A stretch of DNA of 64,000 nt, from positions 6,441,501 through 6,505,500 of the forward strand of contig NZ_CP013949.1 in NCBI RefSeq assembly GCF_000296215.2, written 5' to 3'. Position numbers and translations under genes: made by a program. The DNA is from Bradyrhizobium sp. CCGE-LA001 (GTDB taxonomy: Bacteria; Pseudomonadota; Alphaproteobacteria; Rhizobiales; Xanthobacteraceae). Every line of letters starts with the position of its first letter. Position 1 is the first letter of the stretch. The notes beneath the pieces were generated by a model. That model had not been told where the DNA came from. It saw only the letters and a program-made list of their open reading frames with translations, and made no database searches. This document shows positions 1 to 9,985 of this stretch, piece after piece.

Positions 1-1516
1 AAATTCTTCTTGCTCGGGCTCCACCTTTAGGTGGGCGACCAGCGCGTAATCAAGATGGGACAGGCTTTTCAGCGCCGCGCGCATGCTAAATCTCCGTATC
101 AGCGAGCGTTTCAAGCCTTTGCTGAAGAGCAAGAATGAATAGCTCCCACACAACATGGATCTGCGTTGGTAGCTCCTTGAGCTCCGACGAGAGACTCACA
201 AAACTCGTGCCAACAACGCAGGAGCGCCGACATTCGCATTATAAACGACGATTCAACGGCTTAGATGAGCGACAGCAAGAGGCGAGGCGCCTGGTAGTCT
301 CTTGTCGCGGATTCGACAAACCCAACAATGTCGATTGTCCTGCGCTCGGCGGTCGAGTCGCTCTGCTCTCGGTGCGCAGGTCGAGTGCATGATCTACGGG
401 TTGCGTAAGTCCAAACTGGCTGCCCGAAACTGCTCGTTTTCCTTCTGTGAATTGATTTCGAGAGCGACGTCTAGCACGCCGAACGAAGCTCCAATTCCAA
501 ACATGGTGGTCGTTCCAAGATTAGAATCTAAGATAAATCATCACAGGTCCTACGATGAGTCGCGATTTCACTCGGGCCCGATGAACGCGTCTTAGTTCCA
601 GAACTGCAGCACCGGAACGGGAAAGGACGCCATATCGTAATGACGACCGCATATGTCGCCGTCACGGCACGTATTGCCGATCCCGTGGTGGACAATGACT
701 GTCGACATAGCGTCGGGAATATACGTTTGGAGTCGTATAGGAGTGAGGCTGGACGTTGTTCCAGCGCAATATCGGGTGGGCGCGTCTCACCGGTCCAATC
801 CGGCGTGGCGGCGATTGTTATTGTCTCGCTCTAGCATGTTGCATCAGAACGACTGATCAAGGGGGCTGCTCGCCGAGCGGCTCGGCGCGATAGGATCGAG
901 GCCAAGTACTATAAGCTTTTGCGGCTTTATCGCGCCCTGCAAAGCTCGACGGCGTCGACCAGAGGAGTTTCAGCTGTGCTCGGAAATCCGCATGTGCTTG
1001 CACGATTCGATGTTCATCGCGAACGAGATCTAGTGTAGATTCTGCGCAAGGCGACCGTAGCCTTGTTAATCAATCCGCTTCGTGAGCTTTCCTCTTTTGG
1101 TCCGCCAAAAAAGCGGTCGCCGCCTCGCACAAGCAGGTTCGAGGAAGCCGGTCGATCCATCGAGCGAGGTCTGACAAAGGGCACCTGATGTTGGCGCAGT
1201 GACTGCCGGCTGAATTGATGATCTTTGCCAATAGCTCTGGCCAACATGAGTCTAGATATCTTGCCACTTGTCTCGATACGACTAGATTAGTTAAGCTAAG
1301 ATGTATTTATCCTCGGCGGCCATGGTGGAGGATTCGCCATTTGCCTCTTCTTTATTGTTGAAAGTTTCTGGTCAGGCGCATCTGTGCGCGTACAAGCGCT
1401 GCTATGCCAAGCTCACCCTGCCTTTTCAAATTGCGTACGGCAGCTCTGCTTCCCGGCGTCAATGCCGATCTTCGAAAACGGCCTTTGAGAGATGGTTAGA
1501 TCGGTCGTGCGTGTCG
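1..1516. other. Decayed stretch, no gene recognised
   Basis: Only short, overlapping open frames (up to about 100 codons) occur here, on both strands. None has a convincing ribosome binding site, and none shows a recognisable protein family. The frames change every few tens of codons, as in other decayed parts of this window. I see no RNA gene, insertion-sequence end or promoter I would defend. Confidence 0.5.
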
Positions 1517-2698
1517 TTATTGACATTCCAACGTTTTCACCAGCCCCTCAAGATCTGCCCACAGCTGGTCAATGTTTTCCAAGCCAATGCTAATCCGCAG
1601 ATAGGTTGTTGAGGCGCTTGAAGCCATAACATCGCGGTCACTGGCGATGATCATTGGGGCCACAAGGCTGCGGGTCCCGCCCCAAGAGGCTCCTATGGCG
1701 AACGTCTGGAGACCATCTAACGCGCGATTGACACGTTCCGAAGAAACGCCGTCCACTTGGAGGCTGAAAACACCGGAACTGCCGTTGAAATCACGCTGCC
1801 AGATATCATGATTGGGAAACCCAGGCAGACAAGGGTGCAGCACCGGGAAGTTCTCACTCTGAGCCAATCGATGCGCGAATTTTTCTGAAAGTTTGCCAAC
1901 GTGTCGCAATCGGAGACTCATTGTCTGCATGCCGCGCAGGGCGAGAGAACATTCGTCGGGCGACACGCCGATACCGAGTGACCCCAATGTGAGTCGTGCA
2001 CGCTGGTAGAGGTCCATATTGCGGAAAATAATCACTCCCAACAGAATATCGGAATGCCCACCAACATATTTCGTGAGTGCTTCCGCAACTATATCAACGC
2101 CCAGCTCCAACGGCTTGCACAATAGTCCCGTTGCCCAGGTGTTGTCACATCCGAGGAGCGCGCCATTTTTCTTGCTCAAGCGAGCAATAGCGGGAATGTC
2201 GCAGATCTCCATGGTGGTCGATCCAGGAGACTCGATCCACACGAGCCGCGTGCGTCGGGAGCGAAGCCGCGCCTCGAGCTCTGTGAGCCGAGTAGGATCG
2301 AAGAACTCTGTTTCTATACCGAGATCGCCCAATACCTTACGCGTGAAGTGCTTTACAGGTGGATAAACGTTATCCGTTACGAGCAGAAGATCGCCGTTTT
2401 TAACGACGCTTAATATGGCGGCTGAAATCGCGGCTTGACCAGACGGCACAATGATTGCTCGCTCTGCATTGTGCATGGCGGACAGCTGCCGCTCCAAAGT
2501 CCGCGTGGTCGGAGTCCCCGACAGTCCATATGTGTAACCATCTGGTGCACGAGTCGCCCGACCGCGATAGGAGGCTGCGTCCGGAAATACAATTGTCGAT
2601 CCGCGATAGACGGGAATGGCAAGACTGACGAAGCCCTCAAGCGGTGTTTCTGGGGGAATAACGCAAAGCGTCTCATCTAAACGGGTGTTCTTGCGCAT
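1517..2698 (-). CDS. metC: Cystathionine beta-lyase (PLP, Cys/Met metabolism family)
   Basis: A 393-residue fold-type I PLP enzyme of the Cys/Met metabolism family, of normal length. The PLP lysine is K210 in the LTKYVGGHSD motif, the cofactor aspartate is D185 (CDNTWATG), and the phosphate-binding SGQAA segment lies near residue 86. This pattern is closest to cystathionine beta-lyase, which cleaves cystathionine to homocysteine, pyruvate and ammonia in the cytoplasm. The related gamma-synthase and O-acetylhomoserine sulfhydrylase activities cannot be excluded by eye. The ATG at 2698 is preceded by a GAGGCGG-like ribosome binding site. It stands alone: about 630 bases of decayed DNA separate it from the fad genes. 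Rhizobitoxine synthesis uses a sulfhydrylase of this superfamily, but nothing else here supports that role. Confidence 0.88.
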   Translation of the reverse strand: MRKNTRLDETLCVIPPETPLEGFVSLAIPVYRGSTIVFPDAASYRGRATRAPDGYTYGLSGTPTTRTLERQLSAMHNAERAIIVPSGQAAISAAILSVVKNGDLLLVTDNVYPPVKHFTRKVLGDLGIETEFFDPTRLTELEARLRSRRTRLVWIESPGSTTMEICDIPAIARLSKKNGALLGCDNTWATGLLCKPLELGVDIVAEALTKYVGGHSDILLGVIIFRNMDLYQRARLTLGSLGIGVSPDECSLALRGMQTMSLRLRHVGKLSEKFAHRLAQSENFPVLHPCLPGFPNHDIWQRDFNGSSGVFSLQVDGVSSERVNRALDGLQTFAIGASWGGTRSLVAPMIIASDRDVMASSASTTYLRISIGLENIDQLWADLEGLVKTLECQ

Positions 2699-3312
2699 CT
2701 TGCCGCCTCATGAATCTTTCGAGAGAAATTCCTGCGTCCTGCTCGCGGGGCGCTCAAGAGATTCCAGGATAAACTTCACCATGATAACGGCCACCCGATC
2801 GGCAGTTTCTTTGGTGGCGATCACTCATCACGCCATCCCGCCTGAACTTGCGGAAGAACATCGAGAACTTCTCATCCCTTTCCGGATCAAGAGCGCCGCA
2901 GTGCGGCCCGCCTCGCAACATAGGTCCTCGCTTCGTGGCAGCCGTGCACAATCGCCCCTCTGCTTTTGGCCATCTGGCGCGCCGGGACATTCCGTCAACG
3001 CGATCAGTCAAGCTTCAGAGAAGCCATGAGGCTTCTATGCCATTCAGCCTTGGTTTTGCTATCCGGTTTGATGCAGACCGCGGCAAGTGAGATATTGCCC
3101 AGCACGGATTGGTAAGCTTGCCAGCCAAGCGGGCTGTAGCGTTCCAAATGCAGAGGCAAGGGCTTGTGTGTCCAACGCTCGACAATCACCTGCATGAGCT
3201 CGCATAAATCCAGTCAGTGCTGATCAAGGCCGGTCATTCGCGCGGTCTGATTAAAACACATCGAACTTTTGACTCTTTCGCAGGCCCGATACGCTACGAC
3301 GGCGACACGTCT
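2699..3312. other. Intergenic stretch without a recognised gene
   Basis: About 600 bases between metC and the FadJ-like gene. Open frames of 60-137 codons exist on both strands, but none shows a family signature or a good start. The part next to position 2698 must hold the metC promoter, which I could not locate. Confidence 0.45.
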
Positions 3313-3330
3313 TTTCTTGCACACAAGAAA
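3313..3330 (-). terminator. Short perfect hairpin after the FadJ-like gene
   Basis: Seven-base arms at 3313-3319 and 3324-3330 with a four-base loop lie directly beyond the stop codon (3332-3334) of the minus-strand FadJ-like gene. The stem is AT-rich and no run of T follows, so it is a weak candidate for an intrinsic terminator or an mRNA 3' end. Confidence 0.3.
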
Positions 3331-3331
3331 G

Positions 3332-5521
3332 TTATGTTAGTTGATAGAAGGATTCAGAATTTTTGGCCATATTTTCCAAGAGCTGCGGCGGTGTAAAACG
3401 ATTACCGTACGTCTCTTCCAGCTTGTGACAGCGCTCAACAAACTTGTCCGCGCCTATTAGATCGATATATGATAGTACGCCGCCGGTAAACGGCGGGTAG
3501 CCGAAGCCTAAAATCGAGCCGACATCGGCATCGCGTGGATCGGCTATGATGCGTTCGTCGATCGCGCGCGCAGCTTCCACCGATTGAACAATCAAGAACC
3601 GCTGACACAGCTCGCCTGTATCAAGCCTGTTGTTATCGATATGCTTTGGTTGTAGATTGGCAAGACCCTGCCAAAGATGCTTTTTTCCTCTGCCTTTCTC
3701 AGGATAATCGTAAAAGCCACGGCCATTTTTTCGTCCAAATCGGCCTTGGTTCTCGACTAGCTCCACCATCAGTTTCTTTTGACCCGCGTCGATCGCATTC
3801 GGGCCTAAATCGGCTTCTGTCGCTTTCATAATCTGCAAGCGAAGATCAAGAGCAACTTCATCAGCTAACGAGAGCGGTCCTATGGGCATGCCTGCCATCT
3901 TGGCGCAGTTCTCGATCGCAGCCGGCGGCACCCCTTCCAGAAACATCTCTATTCCTTCAGAGACATAGCGCCGCACGCAGCGATTAGCGAAAAACCCGCG
4001 GGAATCTTTTACGAGGATGGGGATCTTCCCGATCTGGGCAACGTAGTCTAGGGCGGTGGCAAGCGCGAGCTTACCTGTGTTTTTGCCTAGAATAACCTCG
4101 ACCAGCCTCATCTTTTCAGTGGGCGAGAAGAAGTGAAGGCCAATAAATATACTCCGGTTCCGGAAGGTTTCGGCCAGAGAATTGATCGGTAGCGACGAAG
4201 TGTTCGAGGCGAAAATGGCACCATCCTTCAGAAGAGGCTGCGCCTTGGCATACACGTCGGCCTTGGACTTTCGGTCCTCAAATACCGACTCGATGACCAG
4301 ATCGCATTGCGGAAGGGCCGCATAATCGTTGGTTGCCGTGATGCGCGAGAGCGTTTCGTCGCGCTCATTTTCATTGGCATGCCCCTTCCGAATTTGATCG
4401 TCAAACGCAGATTTTGCGTACGCTTTGGCATTATTCGCGCTTTGTTGGTGCCGAGTAATTAGAACGACTTCGATACCGGCGCGCGCCGACACGTAACCGA
4501 TGCTTGCGCCCATGAAGCCAGCGCCAATGACAGCGAGCTTCTTGACCTTGCTTGGCGGCACGTCATGCGGACGGCAACGCCCTTTCTCCAGTTCCCGCAT
4601 CGAGATTTGAGTGCGGATCATAGCGCGCGCTTCCTTAGAGCGCAGGACGCTCGTAAAATATCGCGATTCAACGCGCAGGGCCGCGTCGATTGGTAGCTGT
4701 AAGCCTTCATAGACACAGCTCATTACTGCGCGGGAGGCTGGATAGTTGTCGTAAGTGTCGCGCCGATAGAGCGCATTGGCGGTCCGAAGCGCCGATTTGC
4801 CTGCCGGAGAATATATGGGCCCTTTCGGCAACTTAAATCCCTGCTTATCCCATGGTGAGACCGCCTCGCCGCCCTCTTTTATCCAGTCTTTCGCCGCCTT
4901 GATCAGATCGGCCGCCGGCACCACCGCGTCGATCAGCTTCAGTGCTTTAGCGCGCGCCAGATTCACGGGCTGGCCTTTTAGCAAGATTTGAATCGCGTCT
5001 TCCAAAGCTACGAGGCGCGGCACACGTTGGGTCCCGCCGGCGCCCTGGAGAAGACCAATCTTAATCTCCGGAAAACCAACCTGCGTTACAGGATTATCCG
5101 CGGCAACGCGATAATGGCAGCACAGTGTCAGCTCAAGTCCGCCGCCGAACGCGGTCCCGTTGACAGCAGCAACCCACGCCTTGCCCGACGTTTCGATCGA
5201 CCGGAAGGTGAGCGAGAGTTGCCGGCCTCGGTTAAAGAGCATTTGATTCGCGGCGATCTCACCCTCATCCCTTGTCAGCCGGACGTATTCCCTATTTATA
5301 CTTTCGAGCATCGAAAGGTCGCTCCCCGCGCAGAACGTCTCCTTGCCCGAGGTGACAACAACGCCCTTTACTGAGGCGTTCGCTATGATCGTCCTAACGA
5401 TCTGCTCGAGTTCGCTCGTCGAAGTCTCGTCCAGCACGTTCATGGAACGATCATGATTATTCCAAGTCACCAGAGCTATGCCATCCGAGTCGACTTCGAC
5501 TTGAAAATTCTTAAGACTCAT
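3332..5521 (-). CDS. FadJ-like bifunctional enoyl-CoA hydratase / 3-hydroxyacyl-CoA dehydrogenase
   Basis: A 729-residue trifunctional-type beta-oxidation subunit of the usual length. The N-terminal 190 or so residues are a crotonase (enoyl-CoA hydratase) domain, with an oxyanion-hole segment around FCAGSD and a GGGLEL segment. The middle carries the NAD-binding Rossmann domain with VIGAGFMGA, and the C-terminal part is the paired 3-hydroxyacyl-CoA dehydrogenase domain. It would hydrate enoyl-CoA and oxidise the product to 3-ketoacyl-CoA. The frame stays open upstream, but I choose the ATG at 5521, with AGGAG seven to eight bases ahead and the protein starting MSLKNF. It follows the thiolase gene by 22 bases on the same strand, so the two form a fadAJ-type operon. 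The physiological substrate chain cannot be read from sequence. Confidence 0.93.
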   Translation of the reverse strand: MSLKNFQVEVDSDGIALVTWNNHDRSMNVLDETSTSELEQIVRTIIANASVKGVVVTSGKETFCAGSDLSMLESINREYVRLTRDEGEIAANQMLFNRGRQLSLTFRSIETSGKAWVAAVNGTAFGGGLELTLCCHYRVAADNPVTQVGFPEIKIGLLQGAGGTQRVPRLVALEDAIQILLKGQPVNLARAKALKLIDAVVPAADLIKAAKDWIKEGGEAVSPWDKQGFKLPKGPIYSPAGKSALRTANALYRRDTYDNYPASRAVMSCVYEGLQLPIDAALRVESRYFTSVLRSKEARAMIRTQISMRELEKGRCRPHDVPPSKVKKLAVIGAGFMGASIGYVSARAGIEVVLITRHQQSANNAKAYAKSAFDDQIRKGHANENERDETLSRITATNDYAALPQCDLVIESVFEDRKSKADVYAKAQPLLKDGAIFASNTSSLPINSLAETFRNRSIFIGLHFFSPTEKMRLVEVILGKNTGKLALATALDYVAQIGKIPILVKDSRGFFANRCVRRYVSEGIEMFLEGVPPAAIENCAKMAGMPIGPLSLADEVALDLRLQIMKATEADLGPNAIDAGQKKLMVELVENQGRFGRKNGRGFYDYPEKGRGKKHLWQGLANLQPKHIDNNRLDTGELCQRFLIVQSVEAARAIDERIIADPRDADVGSILGFGYPPFTGGVLSYIDLIGADKFVERCHKLEETYGNRFTPPQLLENMAKNSESFYQLT

Positions 5522-5543
5522 ATGCTGCTCCTGTCGCCTTGCT

Positions 5544-6752
5544 TCACACCCGTTCGATGATTGTGGCAGTCCCCATGCCGCCGCCAACACAGAGTGTCAC
5601 TAGGGCGGTCTCTTTATTGCTGCGTTCGAGCTCGTCGAGCACGGTGCCTAAGATCATCGCGCCGGTGGCGCCGAGTGGATGGCCAAGCGCAATCGCGCCT
5701 CCATTTACATTAATCTTGGCATGATCGATCTCGAACGCTTGGATATAGCGCAACACGACTGATGCGAACGCCTCATTGACCTCAAAGAGATCAATGTCCG
5801 ACTTATTCATGCCGGCGCGTGCGAACAACTTATTTGTGACATCGACGGGACCCGTTAACATGATCGCGGGCTCCGAGCCAACGTTCGCAAAGGCTCTTAT
5901 TCTTGCGCGTGCCCTGAGCCCGTGTTTCACACCGAAGTTTTCGCTGCCGAGTAACACTGCTGCGGCGCCATCGACGATTCCCGACGAGTTGCCGGCGTGG
6001 TGCACATGGTTGATGCCTTCAAGTTCAGGGTGTGACTGAATGGCGACAGCGTCGAAGCTGCCCGTTTGCCCGCCCTCCTCAAATGCTGGTTTGAGCTGTG
6101 CCAACGACTCCAGAGTCGTGTTTGGGCGAATGTGCTCGTCCCTGTCCAAGAGCGAAAGCCCGTTGATATCTTGTACGGGTACGACCGATTTGTTGAAGCG
6201 ACCCAGCTCCCATGCTTTTGCCGCCCGCTGGTGGCTCTGCACGGCATAGCTGTCAACCTGGTTGCGTGAAAAGCCATACTTGGTCGCGATCAAATCTGCC
6301 GAAAGGCCCTGCGGCATGAAATAGGTAGGTATCGCGATCGTGGGATCCATTGACGAGGCTCCACCGGATGAGCCCATGCCCACCCGACTCATAGATTCAG
6401 CGCCGCCGCCAATGACGAGTTCGTGCTGACCGCTCATAATTTGGGCGGCTGCAAAATTCACGGCATCAAGACCTGAAGCGCAGAACCGATTAATCTGTAC
6501 GCCGGCTACGGCATCACCGAGCCCCGCCTTGAGGGCTGCAAACCGAGCGATGTCGCCACCGGCTTCGCCGATGGGATCGACGATGCCGAGGATAACATCA
6601 TCGATCATATCGCGAGGGATATTGTTCCGCCGCCTGAGTGCGCTGAGTGGCACCGAGGCTAGCTGAAGTGCCGTGACTTCATGGAGCGCGCCGTCCGACT
6701 TTCCGCGACCTCGTGGAGTACGAACGTGATCATAGATGAATGCGTCAGGCAT
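5544..6752 (-). CDS. Thiolase (acetyl-CoA C-acyltransferase, FadA-like)
   Basis: A 402-residue thiolase with all three active-site blocks: C91 in NRFCASG (acyl-enzyme cysteine), H358 in GHPLGATG and C388 in CVGGGMG. It cleaves 3-ketoacyl-CoA to acetyl-CoA and a shortened acyl-CoA, or runs in the condensing direction as an acetoacetyl-CoA thiolase. It is the first gene of a two-gene operon with the FadJ-like gene, so the degradative role is favoured. The length and motifs are intact. An acyl-CoA dehydrogenase, needed for a complete beta-oxidation cycle, survives in this window only as a pseudogene at 48.9-49.3 kb. Confidence 0.94.
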   Translation of the reverse strand: MPDAFIYDHVRTPRGRGKSDGALHEVTALQLASVPLSALRRRNNIPRDMIDDVILGIVDPIGEAGGDIARFAALKAGLGDAVAGVQINRFCASGLDAVNFAAAQIMSGQHELVIGGGAESMSRVGMGSSGGASSMDPTIAIPTYFMPQGLSADLIATKYGFSRNQVDSYAVQSHQRAAKAWELGRFNKSVVPVQDINGLSLLDRDEHIRPNTTLESLAQLKPAFEEGGQTGSFDAVAIQSHPELEGINHVHHAGNSSGIVDGAAAVLLGSENFGVKHGLRARARIRAFANVGSEPAIMLTGPVDVTNKLFARAGMNKSDIDLFEVNEAFASVVLRYIQAFEIDHAKINVNGGAIALGHPLGATGAMILGTVLDELERSNKETALVTLCVGGGMGTATIIERV

Positions 6753-8634
6753 GATACCTCACCTAAATGGGACCGATATCGGACAGCGGATCTCAAGTTG
6801 GCTTGCCGGCGAAACGCCACCGGTGGTCAGTATCCACGGCGTCCGCCAGGCTCCGCCCGGACGCAAGAATACACTCCCGCTAACGTGACTCTCCGGACTT
6901 CCGCCCCACCGAAGCCACGCGGACTTAAGACGGGATCTCTCTAAAGGGAAGGTACTTCGCTCTAACATGAGGAAGGACCTGACCAACTGATATTCTGCAC
7001 GGGCTTCTATCTCTCTTCCTCCCCTATGAAAGGTCACCTCAGACTGAGCACTGCGCTTTGCGCGTGCTTGAATGCGCTAGCATCTCTCTCAGAGTTGTTG
7101 CCCCCAATTGTGGAGCAGCAATAAACATGCCAAGACTAATCCAACGTATGGCCTGCTCGACGCTTACACCATCTAGCTTCGCGGAGGATCAATCTTGTAC
7201 TTGCCGCCCTTCTAGACCTTGTCCAATACCGAACAACGATTCGCGCGATTGTTGTACGAGATCTCTCCTTTTCTCCTGACGCTCGCACCCGCTTAGAGAG
7301 CGGAGCCACACTCACTGTTATGTCCGAGAGCGTTCGCATGACCATCGAAAGACATTTCCAGCGGCCGAGATCGGCTCTATATCAAAGCCGGGCAACAGCG
7401 CAGGCGCTAGCATCGGAGCATGTAACGTCGACCGATACACAGGCCCTCCCGCGATCGTGGCCGTAATGTTGTGCGGGCAAATGAAAGTATGGAAAGCAGC
7501 GAAGCCGGCATTCGAGTCAAGTTGAAGGGTCTTCAACGCAACAATCGGCTGGTTAATAAGAGCCAGCACCGCATCTCCCACACCTCGTTGCTGTTAAGCA
7601 GACCGGCAATATACAGTTGGCTTTGAAGAACATGGTTTGCATATATGGACGAGCGCGCTGTCGACGCAATTGAGCTGCGGCTTCGGCGGCGCTGCAGTGC
7701 CGAGGTCGTCGTCGCGGAAGCCTTTGTTCGGCGACGAAGCTGGGTTGAGCAGTCGCGATCAAGACTCGACAAAAGCTGCGGCAAGTCAACGCACACAACA
7801 ACGGCTTCACGCCATTGTTGATCGATCACGACGCTATGCGCTAGCCGCTGACACGGCCTGAACTCGTCTCCCGCAAAACTCTTCGGGCGGTTTCGTATTT
7901 AAACCAAAAGACGACACTCCTTACGTCGAACCGATCATAGAGGAGTTGTTTGCACACCAACCAGGAGCCAAGCGGCATCTATACACGAGCGCGTCGAGGC
8001 ATATGATCTTCACGACCACCGAAGCCGCCACCACGTCGCCGACAAGGCCCAGAGCACTTCTCGTACCGCCGGTCAGGCAGATCGCCGCCGCTACGCGCCC
8101 CAGCGCATATCAATTTCGATGCCGACTGCAATCTTGCGTTACCGCTTACGCGCGATCCCACGTCGCGCAGCTTCAACATCAAGAACGAAGACCGCCGCGT
8201 CCTTCCCGGCAAGCTCACCAGACCGGCGCGCGCGCGTTGCGCCAAGCAAACAGGTGTTGTCATGAGGGGTCGATCCTGCGCACCGTCCCAGACCCGAATA
8301 TGGCCTGCGCATCTGAGTCGCCACGATCCGCCCGGTGACCGCGACACTCCACCGCTGCTGACACCTCGCTGACTGGATATCCACCCGCTCGGTTGCGCTG
8401 AACCGTCGATGGCACGCCTGGCGTTCGATAAGACGGAAGTCCTCGCAGGTGGACGACAGCTCTCCGTTGCTTTCGAGAGTGCCGACTTCTTTCCCGACGT
8501 CTGCCCCCGTGTTATTCAACAAGGCGTCTGCCAACAGCACTTCAGCCGCATGCCCGGCGACGTCCGTGCGCCGATGTTGGACTTCCTTAGATGTTCGCGT
8601 CACCGTCATCAGCAGGGCTTTGTGCCAGCAACGA
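6753..8634. other. Long decayed stretch upstream of the thiolase
   Basis: About 1.9 kb with only short, shifting frames on both strands. The segment nearest 6752 should contain the promoter of the thiolase/FadJ operon, but I see no clear -35/-10 or -24/-12 element. Frames at roughly 8.1-8.7 kb on either strand are open for up to 177 codons, with no family I can name. A faint resemblance to efflux adaptor proteins was too weak to report as a gene. Confidence 0.45.
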
Positions 8635-9336
8635 TCACGAAGGCAATGCCACTGCGCTCCCGTCGCACCCATTGACTAACCTGATTAAATCCTCACCCGG
8701 CGTCCAGAAAAGCCAATCGTCGTCCACAATGTTTTCGTTTACCAATCGCAATATCGAACCACCTGGTTCGCAACGCGTTATGTCGTAGACACGCTTCTCG
8801 ACAGACCACGTTCCCGCAAGACCACACATGAAGTCAGGAGCCCACATGGCAAGGGCCACACCCCGCATTATCCCTTCCATGATCTTGGGCATACCCTGCC
8901 CCCTAAAGTCTCCGCGCACCCAAATGTCCCCGCGGTAGACCACCTTTCCAGTGATCTGCCGCGCAATTGGCGCTTTGCAAATACAACCATCATCAGGATG
9001 TGCATGTTTGCTCGGATCGGCATAGAAGAACTTAAGAGACTCAAGATGGTCCGCCAGATTGCTGTTCGAGAGGTCATACAGTCGAGCAGCCTCTACGAGG
9101 ACGACCTCGTTGTTCTTGTCAACGCCTACGATCCAATATCCGTCGCCAAATTCAATGGGTGAGCTATCAGGGCGGAAAATCGGATACGTCCTACCTTTTG
9201 TCGGAGTGCGCTCCGTCATCGAGACATAATCATGAAAATCAAAGCCGATCGAAATCTTAACGCCCTTCCGAATGGCGGCGCTGTCATACACTTGAAGGAA
9301 ACGTGAGACCTGCAAATGATCAACCACGCGTTTCAT
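8635..9336 (-). CDS. Hypothetical protein with a GNAT-like segment
   Basis: A 233-residue protein, with ATG at 9336 preceded by a GAGG site at good spacing. I do not recognise the exact family. A segment around residues 135-150 (VRGDFRGQGMPKIM) resembles the acetyl-CoA-binding motif A of GNAT N-acyltransferases, and the preceding strands fit a mixed alpha/beta fold. The CICK stretch near the middle has two cysteines, but no metal motif is clear. There is no signal peptide or membrane segment. It is an orphan flanked by decayed DNA on both sides, yet its frame is uninterrupted, which argues that it is still under selection or arrived recently. An autoinducer-synthase-like or other acyltransferase role is possible but unproven. 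Confidence 0.65.
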   Translation of the reverse strand: MKRVVDHLQVSRFLQVYDSAAIRKGVKISIGFDFHDYVSMTERTPTKGRTYPIFRPDSSPIEFGDGYWIVGVDKNNEVVLVEAARLYDLSNSNLADHLESLKFFYADPSKHAHPDDGCICKAPIARQITGKVVYRGDIWVRGDFRGQGMPKIMEGIMRGVALAMWAPDFMCGLAGTWSVEKRVYDITRCEPGGSILRLVNENIVDDDWLFWTPGEDLIRLVNGCDGSAVALPS

Positions 9337-9884
9337 TGCCGCACCTCGCCTACTGTGCCAACTAACTAAGCCGCAGCGTTCTAAGTCGCTACTTCAGTTT
9401 GTACTACATCGTCAACTTACTAGAAATGACCAGTTCTAGTAGGAACATCGTAGGGGGGGGGCGCTAGTTCGCCTGGCCTGCGGGACTAGCCACAACGACT
9501 CTCTGCAAAAAAGGCACATAACTAGCGAGTCGGCAGAAAGCTGGAGCGGCGATTTGGAGGTCAGATCACCCCCCGTCCCACGCCGGCCGCGCGAATAGAT
9601 CCCGATTATCATGTCATGCTCGAGGCGCTGGCTTCTCGCCCTCTAGTATTAACGGACACCTCTCTTTGGCTTGTCCTGTCATGACGGAAGAACGTCCCAG
9701 CGCAGTGCCATCCTGAGACATCATGAGTGGACACCTCAGAGGATCAAAGAGGCGGTTGCGGTAGAGGACTCGGTTCGAGATCGCTGCGAAATCCCGAGAT
9801 ACTGAGAGTCACCGGTCAACTCATGAAGCGGCGAGACTTGTTCTGGTGCTAATGAGAACGAACTTCTCATCTCGCTGGGACCGT
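9337..9884. other. Intergenic, nothing recognised
   Basis: About 550 bases upstream of the GNAT-like gene with no supported gene. It contains a run of nine G at 9453-9461. The promoter of the GNAT-like gene should lie at its left end. Confidence 0.4.
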
Positions 9885-9985
9885 GACCTGTGCCAAGTTT
9901 CTGCCAAAGCTTGCTTGAACAAATCAAGGCTCTCATCCAACGACTCACGGCCAACCGTGAGTGCAGGCAATCGCCTCGCTTAGTG
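9885..9985 (-). pseudogene. Fragment of the 3' end of an EctB-like aminotransferase gene
   Basis: This stretch aligns by eye with the 3' end of the intact EctB-like gene at about 12435-12520, at roughly 80 percent base identity over some 80 bases, ending in an identical GTGAGTGCAGGCAA. On the minus strand it would encode a tail resembling PALTVGRESLDESL. No catalytic part is recognisable upstream, so this is a decayed, partial paralogue. Confidence 0.7.

Noticed and set aside
8139..8675. Possible efflux adaptor (HlyD/CzcB-like) remnant
   Set aside because: Only a few residues resembled the family and they were split between strands and frames; not enough to call a pseudogene.
9453..9461. Run of nine G as a phase-variation tract
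   Set aside because: It lies about 120 bases upstream of the GNAT-like start, with no promoter elements placed around it that I can identify.
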